From CAVQEK01 sp964596645 (GTDB lineage Bacteria; Bacteroidota; Bacteroidia; Cytophagales; Cyclobacteriaceae): a stretch of 64,000 bases of DNA. The notes under the pieces were generated by a model, which saw only the letters and a list, made by a program, of their open reading frames with translations, was not told the DNA's origin and searched no databases. Position numbers and translations under genes: made by a program. The stretch is taken from assembly GCA_964596645.1 (NCBI GenBank), contig CAZQVB010000008.1, positions 71,905 through 135,904 on the forward strand, in the 5' to 3' direction. Below, piece by piece: positions 17,873 to 27,087 of the stretch; position 1 is the first letter of the stretch; every line of letters begins with the position of its first letter.

Positions 17873-19931
17873 TTATTCTTTTATTTCAAAAGTCTGGTTA
17901 TTGCCGATGCCCTTCAGCTGCATAGACTTCCAGCCCACTGGCAACAGTGGGTCTTTTTGAACCAATCCCTGCTCAGTAAAATGCAAACCTCCAAAACCCA
18001 GTATCACCGCCTGCAACAGCCCCCCGGCCGAGGTACCGAAATAAGTAGAGAGTTTGGTTTGCCGCAACGATAGTATATGGAAGGGCCCTTTTAGATACGG
18101 CAGCAACGCTTTCTCAAACAGGCGGCTGGCCTCCTCACGATCGCCGGCACGGGCGGCGGCGCCGGCAAACATGCAATAGCTCATGTTTGGGCCTTCAGGG
18201 TCTATGCGGTTTTCATAATATTTCAGATTCTTATGAATGGTTTCCTGGTCGGTGACCACATCCAGAGGAAAAGCGATGAGGTTTACGTCGGCCTGCTTGA
18301 TCATTTCGCCTTGGTATGTGTCATGCTCCCGCACCGTACCGTCATCAAATCTTCTGATGATCAAGTGGTCTGCTACTTCTTTCCAGGCGGGTTCTGCTCA
18401 CAGCCGCTTTTAACACCTGCCGGGCGGCGCCATTGGTGAAGGCATCGTTATCTACATTGATGGCAAATTCGTCGGAACCCACCACATTTTTTATTTCGTA
18501 TGCACCTTCAGCGTTCTTTTCGGCACGGCTCACCCAAAAGTCAGCGACTTCTTTCAGCACAGGAAATCCTCTTTCCCGAAGCCATTTTGCATCTTGTGTC
18601 ACACAGTAATAGCGCCAGAAGGCCAGGCCCACATCGCTGGTGATGTGGTGCTGAAAAGGCCCCGTGAGGTAAAGCAGCGAGGTCTGCTCCTCACCGCTGC
18701 TGCCCGACTCCCAGGGAAACATAGCGCCCTGGTAGCCGTGGGCGGCAGCATTTTGTTTGGCCATATCCAGACGCTCCCAGCGGTATTCCAGCATCGATTT
18801 GGCCGCTTCAGGATTGATGAGCAGCAAGGCGGGATAAATCCAGAAATCAGCGTCCCACAGTGTTTTGTAGCCCCAGTAGTCTACCCCCAGGCCCATGCAG
18901 GCACTGCTAAACTTAGTACCCGGCCTCACAAAAGAATTAATGCTGAACATCATCTGCCGGATGTTTTTATTCATTTCAGGGGCACCGTGAATAACAATAT
19001 CGGTTTGTTGCCAAAAAGCTTCCCAGGCGGCCTTATGCTGGCTGATTACTTTTTCAGGGCCTTTCAGGAAGGTGTAGATATTCAGCCGGGCCGTTTCCTT
19101 TTGCGGATCGGTATAGTTGTACGTGGTGCCCACCGAGCCAATCAGGTAAAAGGTGATGCTTTCCCCTTTGCGCAGCATTTTTTCAAAACCCAACGAAGGG
19201 CTTCCCTCCCCATCATCGGTGTAGGTCAGTGCGGGTTTTTCCTCATCGTTGAAGTAAAAGGAGGTGCTGGTGGCCAAAGTATATTTGCCGCCAGGGCTGG
19301 TGGCCGAGGCTGTAAATAGTGGGATCTCTCTTTCGCGCAGTTGGGTGAGGTATTGGGAAGACTGAAACCGGTAAGGGTGCGCCATACTCATGGTGTTTTT
19401 CACACTAAAAAACCGGTCTTCCTGAGCGCTTATCGTCATTTTCACAATGCCTGTTTGCGACATGTGCTTGAGGGCGTACACCGTATGCTGCACCTTCAGT
19501 CCTTCAAATCCAAAACTTGTTTTAAACCAGCCTTCTCGAAAATTGAACTCCTGCTGCCAGTTTTCCAACTGCTCCAGACCGGTATCGGAAAAACGCCTGC
19601 CTTTGAGAAAATCCGCCTCTTCGGTTTGGCTGTCTTCTACATCCATTACGATCAGTTCCAGCTGGCTAAAATCTATAGCCTGAACCGAGCTTTCCACCCC
19701 GCTTTTTCCAGGAAATTTGTCAAAAACTCCATTCAGCTGTACGCGGTTGCCTTGCAGTGCTTTTTCTGAAAGCGTAATGCCGTAAATCCCGTTGGCCAGT
19801 GTCACCGGAGCGTATTCCTTGTGGCCTGGTTTGGCTACTCTGGTCCATTCATCTTCAGCGCTTTGCGCATACGATACGGCATTGATGCTTATTAATATTA
19901 CAATGCTATAAATCCACTGTCGAATAGTCAT
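17873..19931 (-). pseudogene. GH65 family glycoside hydrolase, frameshifted
   Basis: Two overlapping minus-strand frames together make one GH65 protein. The first (19931 to about 18385) has a signal peptide, the substrate-loop LWDADFWIYPALLL near residue 345, MFPWESGSSGEE, and the general-acid Glu488 in GSDEFAINVDND. The second (ending at 17873) resumes with WKEVADHLIIRRF and GDREEASRLFEKALLPY to the C-terminus. The frame changes within about 18383-18400; compared with the family, the loop there also seems several residues short, so a small deletion is likely. Homologues are secreted trehalase/kojibiose-type glucosidases or phosphorylases. It is inactive unless the shift is a sequencing error; it lies between sulfatase genes on the same strand. 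Confidence 0.82.
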
Positions 19932-20013
19932 TTTGATATAGCGCTATTGGTTAAAAAAAATATATAGTAATCGGCGATTTATTGATTCGTTATGAGCAGA
20001 GCTTTTCACATGA

Positions 20014-20439
20014 TTAGTCGGGAAGGGCGCCCTGCCAGCCCTGTTGTTGAATGGCCTTCATCTCTTGCACAACCTCGGGGTGTGTGTCGGCTATATTTCT
20101 CAGGTTGAAGGGATCATTGATACGGTCAAATAATTGTACACTGTCGCCGGCGAAGTCAATCAGATTGAATTGCTTGGTTTTTACTCCTAGAATATTCACC
20201 GCATACGCCCGGTGATGGAAGGCGGCCTTTTTCCATGGACGCGCAGGATTTTCCAACAAAGGGCGAAAGCTTAAGCCTTCCAGAGGCTGTGGTGGCGACG
20301 GGAGTTGGCATAAGTCGATGAGTGTAGGATACACATCTACCAATTCTACCAGCGCAGGGCTCCGCGATCCGTTCTGCTTGTTGTTGGGTACCCGCACCAG
20401 CATAGGCACCATGGTTTCATCGTCAAAACAATTCACCAC
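20014..20439 (-). pseudogene. C-terminal remnant of an iduronate-2-sulfatase-like gene
   Basis: The 141-residue frame matches only the C-terminal third of sulfatases. VPMLVRVPNN is followed by VELVDVYPTLIDLCQLP, LEGLSFRPLLENP and a final block naming losses in LFDRINDPFNLRNIA. The catalytic formylglycine motif and metal ligands, expected some 300 residues upstream, are absent. The sequence before 20439 is not coding in any frame I can join. The break falls right before the conserved strand xxVPMLVRVP. I read it as the stump of a deleted sulfatase gene. It cannot have sulfatase activity. Confidence 0.75.
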
Positions 20440-20587
20440 AGAATTGTCAGCTTTTAATTGTATTTAAAAAACCTATAGTTGCTGCCGATAGGCTAATTGA
20501 TGAATGACAAATCTCCGCTATGACTCGATCAGGCAATAGTCAGCCATATGCTTTATTATCCTTCAACCCGCTTTCCGTATACTCTCC

Positions 20588-21568
20588 CTACCCTTCCTCC
20601 GCTTCTTTTACTTCCACCACTTCGTAGGCATTTTTGCCCTCCTGCTCTATGGGTTGGTAGTAGGTTTCGCCCAGCTTTACGTAAGTGACATCACCCATTT
20701 TCACTTCTTCGCCACCTTCGGGCAGGTTGGCCACTATGGTGCCGGCTGTGGGTGGCACTACGGTATATCCGGCATCTGTTTTTTCGTAATACGTACCGCC
20801 AAAGTAGTAGTAAGTCTTTTCATTCACCACCACCTTTTCGGAGCCCTCAGGTATCATTTTCACAGTGGCGCCTACCGGAGCTTCTACCACCTGATATCCA
20901 TTATCATGCTCTTGGTAATACACGCCCTGATCGTATTGGTATTGTTGGCTTTCTACACTTACTATAATGGCCGTGGTGGCCATAGTAGCAACGAAAAAGC
21001 CCCAGGGATGCCAGACTGGGCCCCAGTAAAACGGGCGATAGGGGTGATAATAGTAGGGATGGTAGGCATAAAAATGAAATCCACCATACCGATAGGGAGG
21101 ACGCACATAGGGCCGCGGATTGGGTCGTACCACCGTGTGCCGGTTGTTGCGAATATTTACATGCTTGCTGTTGTCTACATTGATGTTAATGTTGTTGCGT
21201 CCTTTGTCGACATCCACCCGATTACCCGGAGCACGGTCTTTTGTTTGCCTGTCGCGGGCGGTTTCGCGGGTAGGTGCTTTTCTGTCATTGCGGTTGCCTC
21301 CGGAAGCTGGGCGCTGAACATCGCGGGTGGGCGTGGAAGGGCGTTCGAAATTGCGCGTGTTGCGTTGGCTGCCACCATTGATGGAACGTTGGGGCCTGTT
21401 GAATTGCTGAGGCGCACCGCCAAATGTACGACCACCGCCCACTGCAGGCCTTGCACCACCACGGCCTCCTCCGCGGTGTGGCATACGCTGTGCTTCGGCG
21501 TATTGAGACAGCAGCAGTAGCATGGAGAAGAGAACGGCAGTATATCCGGAAAAAATGTATCGCTTCAT
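20588..21568 (-). CDS. Secreted RG-rich protein, DUF6515 family
   Basis: The 326-residue protein starts best at ATG 21568 (MKRYIFSGY), with a signal peptide to about residue 28. A low-complexity arginine, glycine, asparagine and proline-rich part (residues about 30-160) is followed by a Tyr/Pro/His-rich stretch and one hydrophobic segment (ATMATTAIIVSV). The C-terminus has tandem modules built on YYxxGxxYYE and GTIVANLPEG patterns, recognised as the DUF6515 type. Function is unknown; the composition suggests a surface-exposed, perhaps polyanion-binding, envelope protein. It follows the DUF2092 gene by 23 bases and is probably in its operon. Confidence 0.75.
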   Translation of the reverse strand: MKRYIFSGYTAVLFSMLLLLSQYAEAQRMPHRGGGRGGARPAVGGGRTFGGAPQQFNRPQRSINGGSQRNTRNFERPSTPTRDVQRPASGGNRNDRKAPTRETARDRQTKDRAPGNRVDVDKGRNNININVDNSKHVNIRNNRHTVVRPNPRPYVRPPYRYGGFHFYAYHPYYYHPYRPFYWGPVWHPWGFFVATMATTAIIVSVESQQYQYDQGVYYQEHDNGYQVVEAPVGATVKMIPEGSEKVVVNEKTYYYFGGTYYEKTDAGYTVVPPTAGTIVANLPEGGEEVKMGDVTYVKLGETYYQPIEQEGKNAYEVVEVKEAEEG

Positions 21569-21591
21569 GGCAGAGTGTGTTTTTAGAGTGT

Positions 21592-22317
21592 TCAATTGGC
21601 AATTGGGGCTACGGCAACTTGTCGTGCGCCTGGTGGAGGTATAAATTGAAATATGGCTTCAGGCAGGTCAGGGTTCAATTGCCATTGGGAAAAAGTAGCT
21701 TCATATTGAGGGCAATCTTTTAAGCTGCGATAAGTCATCACATATTTGAGTGGCATGGTGATGCCGTCGTCAGCAAGCCATATTTGCAGGGTAAGCTGAT
21801 CGTTGGTGGCCAGTATGTGATACGCAGGCACGCCATTTATTTTTACTTTTCCCATGAACTGCACATCTGGAAAGAAATCCAGCAGGTCGTCTACAAAAGT
21901 AGGATAGAAGAAATCTGCTGCCGGAAAATCAATTCCATACACACTACTCACGCTATCGATGGCAGCAATAATGGTTGGTGGTGCTTTTACCACTATATAG
22001 TTGTTCTCATCGTAGTCGTAGTATGCCAGCTGCTGCCCATTGTACCAGTAGCCTTTATGGCCATTGTGATCTTCACTTTGTATCAACATCTTGTCGGGCC
22101 CCAGCATATGCACCTCGTGGCTGCCAAAGTGTTTTACTAAACCCACAGGGCCCTGCAGCTTATCCTCAGAGGTTTCAAGATGAAAACGAACAGAGCCCAG
22201 ATCGCCAATCACGGCGCTCATGCGGTCGAGCAGCACTATAGCCACGCTATCGTGTTGTGCCTGCTGCGCATGCGCCAGGGTAGGCATGAGCAGTAATACA
22301 ATCAAAAAATTCTTCAT
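21592..22317 (-). CDS. Predicted periplasmic protein, DUF2092 family
   Basis: ATG 22317 is chosen because it starts a clear signal peptide (MKNFLIVLLLMPTLAHAQ); an earlier in-frame start lacks one. The mature part of the 241-residue protein has the DUF2092 features: ALDRM-like LLDRMSAVIGDL, GPDKMLIQSEDHNG, GYWYNGQQLAYYDYDENNY and the distal VPAYHILATND block. The fold resembles LolA/LppX-type lipid-binding proteins, so a hydrophobic ligand is possible. It is immediately upstream of the DUF6515 gene on the same strand. Confidence 0.78.
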   Translation of the reverse strand: MKNFLIVLLLMPTLAHAQQAQHDSVAIVLLDRMSAVIGDLGSVRFHLETSEDKLQGPVGLVKHFGSHEVHMLGPDKMLIQSEDHNGHKGYWYNGQQLAYYDYDENNYIVVKAPPTIIAAIDSVSSVYGIDFPAADFFYPTFVDDLLDFFPDVQFMGKVKINGVPAYHILATNDQLTLQIWLADDGITMPLKYVMTYRSLKDCPQYEATFSQWQLNPDLPEAIFQFIPPPGARQVAVAPIAN

Positions 22318-22672
22318 GTGGTGGTGGTTTATAATCTTGAAAAAAACTGTATTGCGCGTAGCGCACACCATAAGCCTGGTACAAAATCGCCGTGTGATGA
22401 GCGGTTTGGCGCACTTTTGATGACCAAGAACTGATGGGTAATGTTTTTTTAATTTACTTTTTCCTTTTCTACCCGGCAGCTGTCTTTTTCACACTTTTAA
22501 TTATACAGCTTTTTGACCAAAGACGTCAGGTCGGTATTGCCAAATTTATGTGAATGTTGACCTACTGGCTGTGCAAAGGATTGTTGGCACAGACACTACC
22601 ATAAATAGTAGATTGGTGAAAGTACGGGGTGGCTCCGATGAGAAGTCCCTCCTACATACCGGGAATTTAGAT
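22318..22672. other. Intergenic region with no gene seen
   Basis: About 355 bases separate two minus-strand genes. No supported frame or hairpin was found. A GTAGATTGGTGAAA string at about 22609 is the same short motif seen at the edges of the repeat islands near 29, 51 and 63 kb. Confidence 0.45.
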
Positions 22673-25141
22673 TTAATAGTCTCCGCCATCGAATCCGCCG
22701 CCACCTTCTCCGCCCCGGCCTTCGGCTTTGTTGCGGTAGTTATTGATGCGATAGCTCAACGTAAGCGTGAACGACCGTGGATCCATCTGAAATTGATAAG
22801 AAGAATAAAAAACAGGAGTGTCGGAAACAAACTTGTACTGCATGGCGCCTATCAAGTTGCTCACCCTCAGCGTAGCCGACAGTGCGTTGTCCAGCATATC
22901 CTGCCGCAGCGACAGGTCGGTACTGTAAAAGCCTTCCCGCCGCCCCTGTGCTGTGACTGATGGCCCGAAAAACATGCCGTTGAATTGAAAGCGCGTGGTT
23001 TCAGTGATTTTGGCCTGTATCATGGCGCGCATATCAAAGTTGGTCGATCGGCGCTCCACCTCTTCGTCGCTCACCTGGCCATCGAGCCAGTAGCGGTATA
23101 TGTTGCCACTCACATTGGCCGAAAGCCACTCGTTTATTTCATAGTTGGCCATAAGCTCTACGCCGAGCGAGTAGTCATTGTTGAGGTTGTCGTAGGTATG
23201 GTACAAAATGCCATCTTCGCCGAGTTCTATCAGCCGTGTGATCTTATCGGTGGTATGGCGTAGGTAGCCTTCGGCAGAGAAAAAAGATGCATTGAGTTTT
23301 TTCTGAAAGCCGCCTTCGTAGGAGTTGGTATACTCCGGCCCCAGCGCAGGATTTCCGATTCGGATGTTGTTTCTGTCCATAATGTTCAGAAAAGGCTCCA
23401 GATAGTGGCCCCTCGGGCGCTCTATTCTCCGGCTATAGCTCAGGTAAAGCTGATCTTCTTTACCGATCTTTTTGGAAATGTGCAACGAGGGAAACAGGTC
23501 GATCCGGTCGATGTAGTTGTCCTCATCCGACAGGTTGTCCGTTACGGTGCGATAGGTGTATTCACTGCGCAAACCAATCTTGTACTCCAGGCTGCCGAGT
23601 GCATTGCCATATGTGCCGTACATGGCGTGAATGACGCGAAGCAGGTTCATGGTATTGTCCAGGTCGCCTGGGTTTAACGGCTCATCTTCACCCCAATTTT
23701 CCTGATAAAAAGTATAATCTTCCTGCTCGTCTTCATAGCGGAACTGGTAGCCTGCTTCTGCCGTACCGTTGTCGCCAACAGGCCGGGTATAGTCGGCCTG
23801 GTAGCGCAGGTTCAGCTCACTATCCTTTTCCGAGGTGCGTGTGATGGCCGGTTCAGCATCAATGATCTGCCAATCGGGTGTGGTGAGGTACAGCTCTTGT
23901 AAGTCCTCAGATTCTCCCGGGCCCGTCTCCACATTGAAATAAGTATCAAGCACATGCCCCTGGCCCTCAAACTTGTGCTGATAGTTCACATTGAGGTTTA
24001 CAAATTCGCCGCTTCGCACATCATCATTGTCGTTTACGTAGTACAGATCGGTGGTAGCCGGTGTGGTGTATTCGTAGTTGGTGCCGTAGGATGTACGGCC
24101 AAATGAGTAACCTCCAACACTGCCCAAAAACGACAGGGTGCTCTTAGAAGTGAGAAAATAGTCGAGGCCTGCCTTGGCCGACCAGCCATCGCGAAGGCGG
24201 CTGCCCCGCCCCTGGGTTTCGATATACAGCGTGGTGTCGGAGTCGTACGTTTCCCGATAGATGTCGCGGCTGCCGGGGTTGTCTGATTTGTTGTATTCCC
24301 CGCCTACGAAAAAGTTAATTTTATTTCGACGAATGTTGAGCAGCACATCGCCCCGGAACAGGTCCATATTGCCTCCGCTCAGGTTTATGAGTCCGGTCAC
24401 TCCATCTAGTTTTTGCTTTTTTGTCACTATGTTGATGATGCCTGCAACGCCGTCCGGGTCATATTTTGCCGATGGGTTGGTGATGATCTCGATGTTTTCG
24501 ATGGCGCCGGCCGGTAGTTGCCTCAGGGCATCGCTGCCTTGTATGGGGCTGGGTCTGCCATCGATCAGCACTTGAAAATTGGAATTGCCCCGCAGCAATA
24601 CGTTTCCGTCTACATCTACCGTGATGGACGGAATGTTGGTGAGTGCATCGGCAGCCGTGCCACCGGCTGCATTCAGGTTTTGGTCTACGTTCACCACTTT
24701 GCGGTCTACCTGGTACTGAAATGGCAGCTTTTCGCCCCTTATCTCCACACCTTCCAGCTCCTGCAACGCCGGCTCCAGGGCTATTTTGCCCAGGTCGAGG
24801 GCCGACTTTTGCGGCACTATTTTCAGCCCGCTCACTACCTGCTTTTCAAAGCCTATGAAATTTGCTTCTACATAAAATTGACCTACCGGAATATCTTCAA
24901 CGCGAAACTGGCCGTTTTTTCCGGTGATCACTCCACCCACCAACGCCGAGTCGCGATGGCTGTACACGGCCACGTTGGCAAATTCCATTCCTTCGCCGGT
25001 GGCCGCATCCAGTACCTGCCCCGACAGTACGCCCATGTTCGGCGCACGATCCGGATCGCCTGCAGGACCTCCGGGGCGCTGAGCCAGCGCCAAAAAGCTC
25101 AACATTAGCAAAGCAGAAAGCAGTGAAAATTGCCTGTACAT
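22673..25141 (-). CDS. Outer-membrane beta-barrel receptor (TonB-receptor-like, CarboxypepD_reg domain)
   Basis: The 822-residue protein has a signal peptide (to about residue 20, FLALAQ) and a carboxypeptidase-regulatory-like beta-sandwich at about 35-115 (LSGQVLDAATGEGMEF). A plug domain at about 130-240 contains GGTAADALTNIPSITVDVDG and NPSAKYDPDGVAGIINI. A C-terminal 16- to 22-strand barrel follows (OMP_b-brl_3 type). The tail is unusual: after the last barrel strand (TLTLSYRIN) comes a short glycine-rich acidic end (GGEGGGGFDGGDY) instead of an aromatic residue. There is no SusD partner next to it, so the substrate is unknown; such stand-alone receptors often serve peptides or metals. 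Confidence 0.88.
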   Translation of the reverse strand: MYRQFSLLSALLMLSFLALAQRPGGPAGDPDRAPNMGVLSGQVLDAATGEGMEFANVAVYSHRDSALVGGVITGKNGQFRVEDIPVGQFYVEANFIGFEKQVVSGLKIVPQKSALDLGKIALEPALQELEGVEIRGEKLPFQYQVDRKVVNVDQNLNAAGGTAADALTNIPSITVDVDGNVLLRGNSNFQVLIDGRPSPIQGSDALRQLPAGAIENIEIITNPSAKYDPDGVAGIINIVTKKQKLDGVTGLINLSGGNMDLFRGDVLLNIRRNKINFFVGGEYNKSDNPGSRDIYRETYDSDTTLYIETQGRGSRLRDGWSAKAGLDYFLTSKSTLSFLGSVGGYSFGRTSYGTNYEYTTPATTDLYYVNDNDDVRSGEFVNLNVNYQHKFEGQGHVLDTYFNVETGPGESEDLQELYLTTPDWQIIDAEPAITRTSEKDSELNLRYQADYTRPVGDNGTAEAGYQFRYEDEQEDYTFYQENWGEDEPLNPGDLDNTMNLLRVIHAMYGTYGNALGSLEYKIGLRSEYTYRTVTDNLSDEDNYIDRIDLFPSLHISKKIGKEDQLYLSYSRRIERPRGHYLEPFLNIMDRNNIRIGNPALGPEYTNSYEGGFQKKLNASFFSAEGYLRHTTDKITRLIELGEDGILYHTYDNLNNDYSLGVELMANYEINEWLSANVSGNIYRYWLDGQVSDEEVERRSTNFDMRAMIQAKITETTRFQFNGMFFGPSVTAQGRREGFYSTDLSLRQDMLDNALSATLRVSNLIGAMQYKFVSDTPVFYSSYQFQMDPRSFTLTLSYRINNYRNKAEGRGGEGGGGFDGGDY

Positions 25142-25358
25142 ACTTGTATGGAATTTAGATATTCAGATAAAGGAAAAGAGAAGTGCAGGGAGAGCCAACT
25201 TTATTCATCCAAGTGCAGCATTTTATCAACGAGATGTCAATAAAACGCGGTTGTTATTGTTCCCAACGACAGCCAGGCATACATTGCAGTGGGCCAGGGT
25301 GTCTTGTATTGGGTTAAAGAGTAAGGTCAGCTACTTTGTTTTGTCGCCGAGACGATTT

Positions 25359-25880
25359 TTAGTCGACATCTTTGAAAGCCGCTGTTACCGCCGGATGCAT
25401 CAGGGCTGATTTTAAGATGGATTTCAATTCGGCTTTTTTGCAAGCATCCAGTATATCGTCTATTCTGGCAGATTTCTCCTGTAGTCCCTGTGCATCCCTC
25501 ATCGCCTGTGTCAGGCTTTTTATCTGGCCTATTTTCAGCTCTTGCTCCAGCGCCGCCATCAGTACGGTCTTTACTGTGTCTGCTTTCGATTGTTGCACTG
25601 CCGCTCCATATAGGCTTATTTCTTCTATCGCCACATTCAAAATTTCCTCACCGCGCCTCTTGCAACTTTCGCGCAGATCGCTCGATCCGGTGGCATCGCG
25701 CAGCTCCCATGAGTTGAACTCGTACCTGATCTGCTCTATGTGCTTGCTTTTGGCATTGCCAGCACCAAAGAGCCGGTCAAGCAGCACAATGGTGCCGTCT
25801 TTCCAGGCCTCCAGATCGAAATTGGGAGCATGTAATCTTTCAATTCTGCTGTTCAGCAGCGCGATCTCTTTGTCAGGCAT
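25359..25880 (-). CDS. Hypothetical helical protein
   Basis: I do not recognise this family. The start at ATG 25880 (MPDKEIALLNSRIERL) gives 173 residues and overlaps the end of the lipoprotein gene by about 22 bases. The product is soluble, has no signal peptide and appears wholly helical, with a conserved-looking block WKDGTIVLLDRLFGAGNAKSK at residues about 27-47. Translational coupling to the META-domain lipoprotein is suggested by the overlap. Confidence 0.6.
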   Translation of the reverse strand: MPDKEIALLNSRIERLHAPNFDLEAWKDGTIVLLDRLFGAGNAKSKHIEQIRYEFNSWELRDATGSSDLRESCKRRGEEILNVAIEEISLYGAAVQQSKADTVKTVLMAALEQELKIGQIKSLTQAMRDAQGLQEKSARIDDILDACKKAELKSILKSALMHPAVTAAFKDVD

Positions 25881-25902
25881 ATTATATTCTTTAGCAGCCT
25901 TG

Positions 25903-26568
25903 CTATTGTTGTAGTTCGAAAATAAGGTCAATATCGTTTCCGCTCACGATGCGCAGTACTTCGCCTTCGAAATTGAAGCGAATAGCCTGGTCGAGAGAAG
26001 AGAGAAAAAGTGTTTCTCGTTCCATGGCTTCTTTGGGGCAGGCCATTTTGGTGCTGCCCAATTCTTTAAAGCTCAGGTTGTCGTCATCGAGTAAGTAGGA
26101 ACCAAAAAACCGGTTGCAACCGGCATCGCCATTCACTTTTTTCTCCTCGGTATTGAATCGCAGCACCATTTTCTCAGAAGTCACAGGTACACGCGTGCCT
26201 TCTACATTTTCAAATGCGGTGAGTCGCCAGGCGTTGGAAGTGAGCCGCTCCCCCGGAGGCAACACCTCCTTTTTTTCCAATACACTCACCACGCGGTAGT
26301 TGGTGGCTGAATTTCTGATGTCGGAGCCATGGCCGCTTTTTACGAGTTTTACTTTGTATTGAAAGCCTTCCTCATAGTCGAGATTGTCGATGCGACCGTA
26401 GTGCATGATCCAGTTTTCATCGGGCTTGTCGCGCAGTAAGAAGCATTTTTTTTCTGGTACACCCAGGCATTCCACCTTTCGGGGTGCCACATACATTACC
26501 TTTTGGCAGGAGGTGGCCAGCATTACCATCGCCAGCGCCACTACTGATGGAGCGAACTTGAAATTCAT
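25903..26568 (-). CDS. Lipoprotein with META/HslJ domain
   Basis: The 221-residue protein has a lipoprotein signal with the lipid-bearing Cys21 in ATSC. Its C-terminal half (about residues 110-220) is a META domain: WRLTAFENVEGTRVP, NGDAGCNRFFGSY and the hallmark STKMAC. META domains occur in heat-shock protein HslJ and in secreted stress or protease-inhibitor-like proteins. The N-terminal half shows no known domain. It should sit in the periplasm on a membrane anchor. The hypothetical helical gene follows with an overlap. Confidence 0.82.
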   Translation of the reverse strand: MNFKFAPSVVALAMVMLATSCQKVMYVAPRKVECLGVPEKKCFLLRDKPDENWIMHYGRIDNLDYEEGFQYKVKLVKSGHGSDIRNSATNYRVVSVLEKKEVLPPGERLTSNAWRLTAFENVEGTRVPVTSEKMVLRFNTEEKKVNGDAGCNRFFGSYLLDDDNLSFKELGSTKMACPKEAMERETLFLSSLDQAIRFNFEGEVLRIVSGNDIDLIFELQQ

Positions 26569-26640
26569 AAAATGTGCTTTTGATCAAATGTATTAAAATA
26601 CCCCAACATGCACGGCCCGGATGTCGGAAAAGCAGTCTTC

Positions 26641-26678
26641 AAAAGCAAAAACACAGAGCAGTCTATTGCCCTGTGTTT
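26641..26678 (-). terminator. Terminator after the rhodanese operon
   Basis: On the minus strand, 8-bp arms AAACACAG and CTGTGTTT are followed by TTTGCTTTT. The hairpin ends 28 bases after the rhodanese stop, closing the sulfide operon before the META lipoprotein gene. Confidence 0.75.
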
Positions 26679-26706
26679 ACCTGTAAGCGGTGCATGCTGT
26701 GGCCGA

Positions 26707-27057
26707 TCAGCTGCGCGATACTTGTCCGTTCCAGCCCATCATACCCATGCGCAGGTTGTGCACATGCTCAAAGCCCAGCCGAGCCATAAGGCTGCAAGCG
26801 GTCTTGCTGCGGTTGCCACTGGCACAGTACACATAGTACGTGGCTTTGCGATCGAGCGCCTCTACCTGTTGTGTAAATGAAGGGCCCATTACGTTGTAGT
26901 TTTTGGAGCCGGGTATATGGCCACTGCGGTGCTCGGCCTCGGTACGCACATCCAGCAAAATTACGCGGTCACCCTGGGCTAATACAGACTTCAATGTTTC
27001 ACAATCAACAGTATGGTAGGCACTGTCGGCTTTTGAAAAAAGATTTAAAAAACTCAT
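26707..27057 (-). CDS. Single-domain rhodanese sulfurtransferase
   Basis: The 116-residue protein is one rhodanese domain. The strand ILLDVRTEAEHRSGHIPGSKN is followed by the active loop CASGNRS (cysteine near 80), which would carry a persulfide. It starts 30 bases after the persulfide-dioxygenase-rhodanese gene on the same strand and is the last gene of that operon. It likely passes sulfane sulfur between glutathione-type persulfides and acceptors such as sulfite. Confidence 0.9.
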   Translation of the reverse strand: MSFLNLFSKADSAYHTVDCETLKSVLAQGDRVILLDVRTEAEHRSGHIPGSKNYNVMGPSFTQQVEALDRKATYYVYCASGNRSKTACSLMARLGFEHVHNLRMGMMGWNGQVSRS

Positions 27058-27087
27058 TGCTTAATCGTTTATAACGGTGATGAATAT

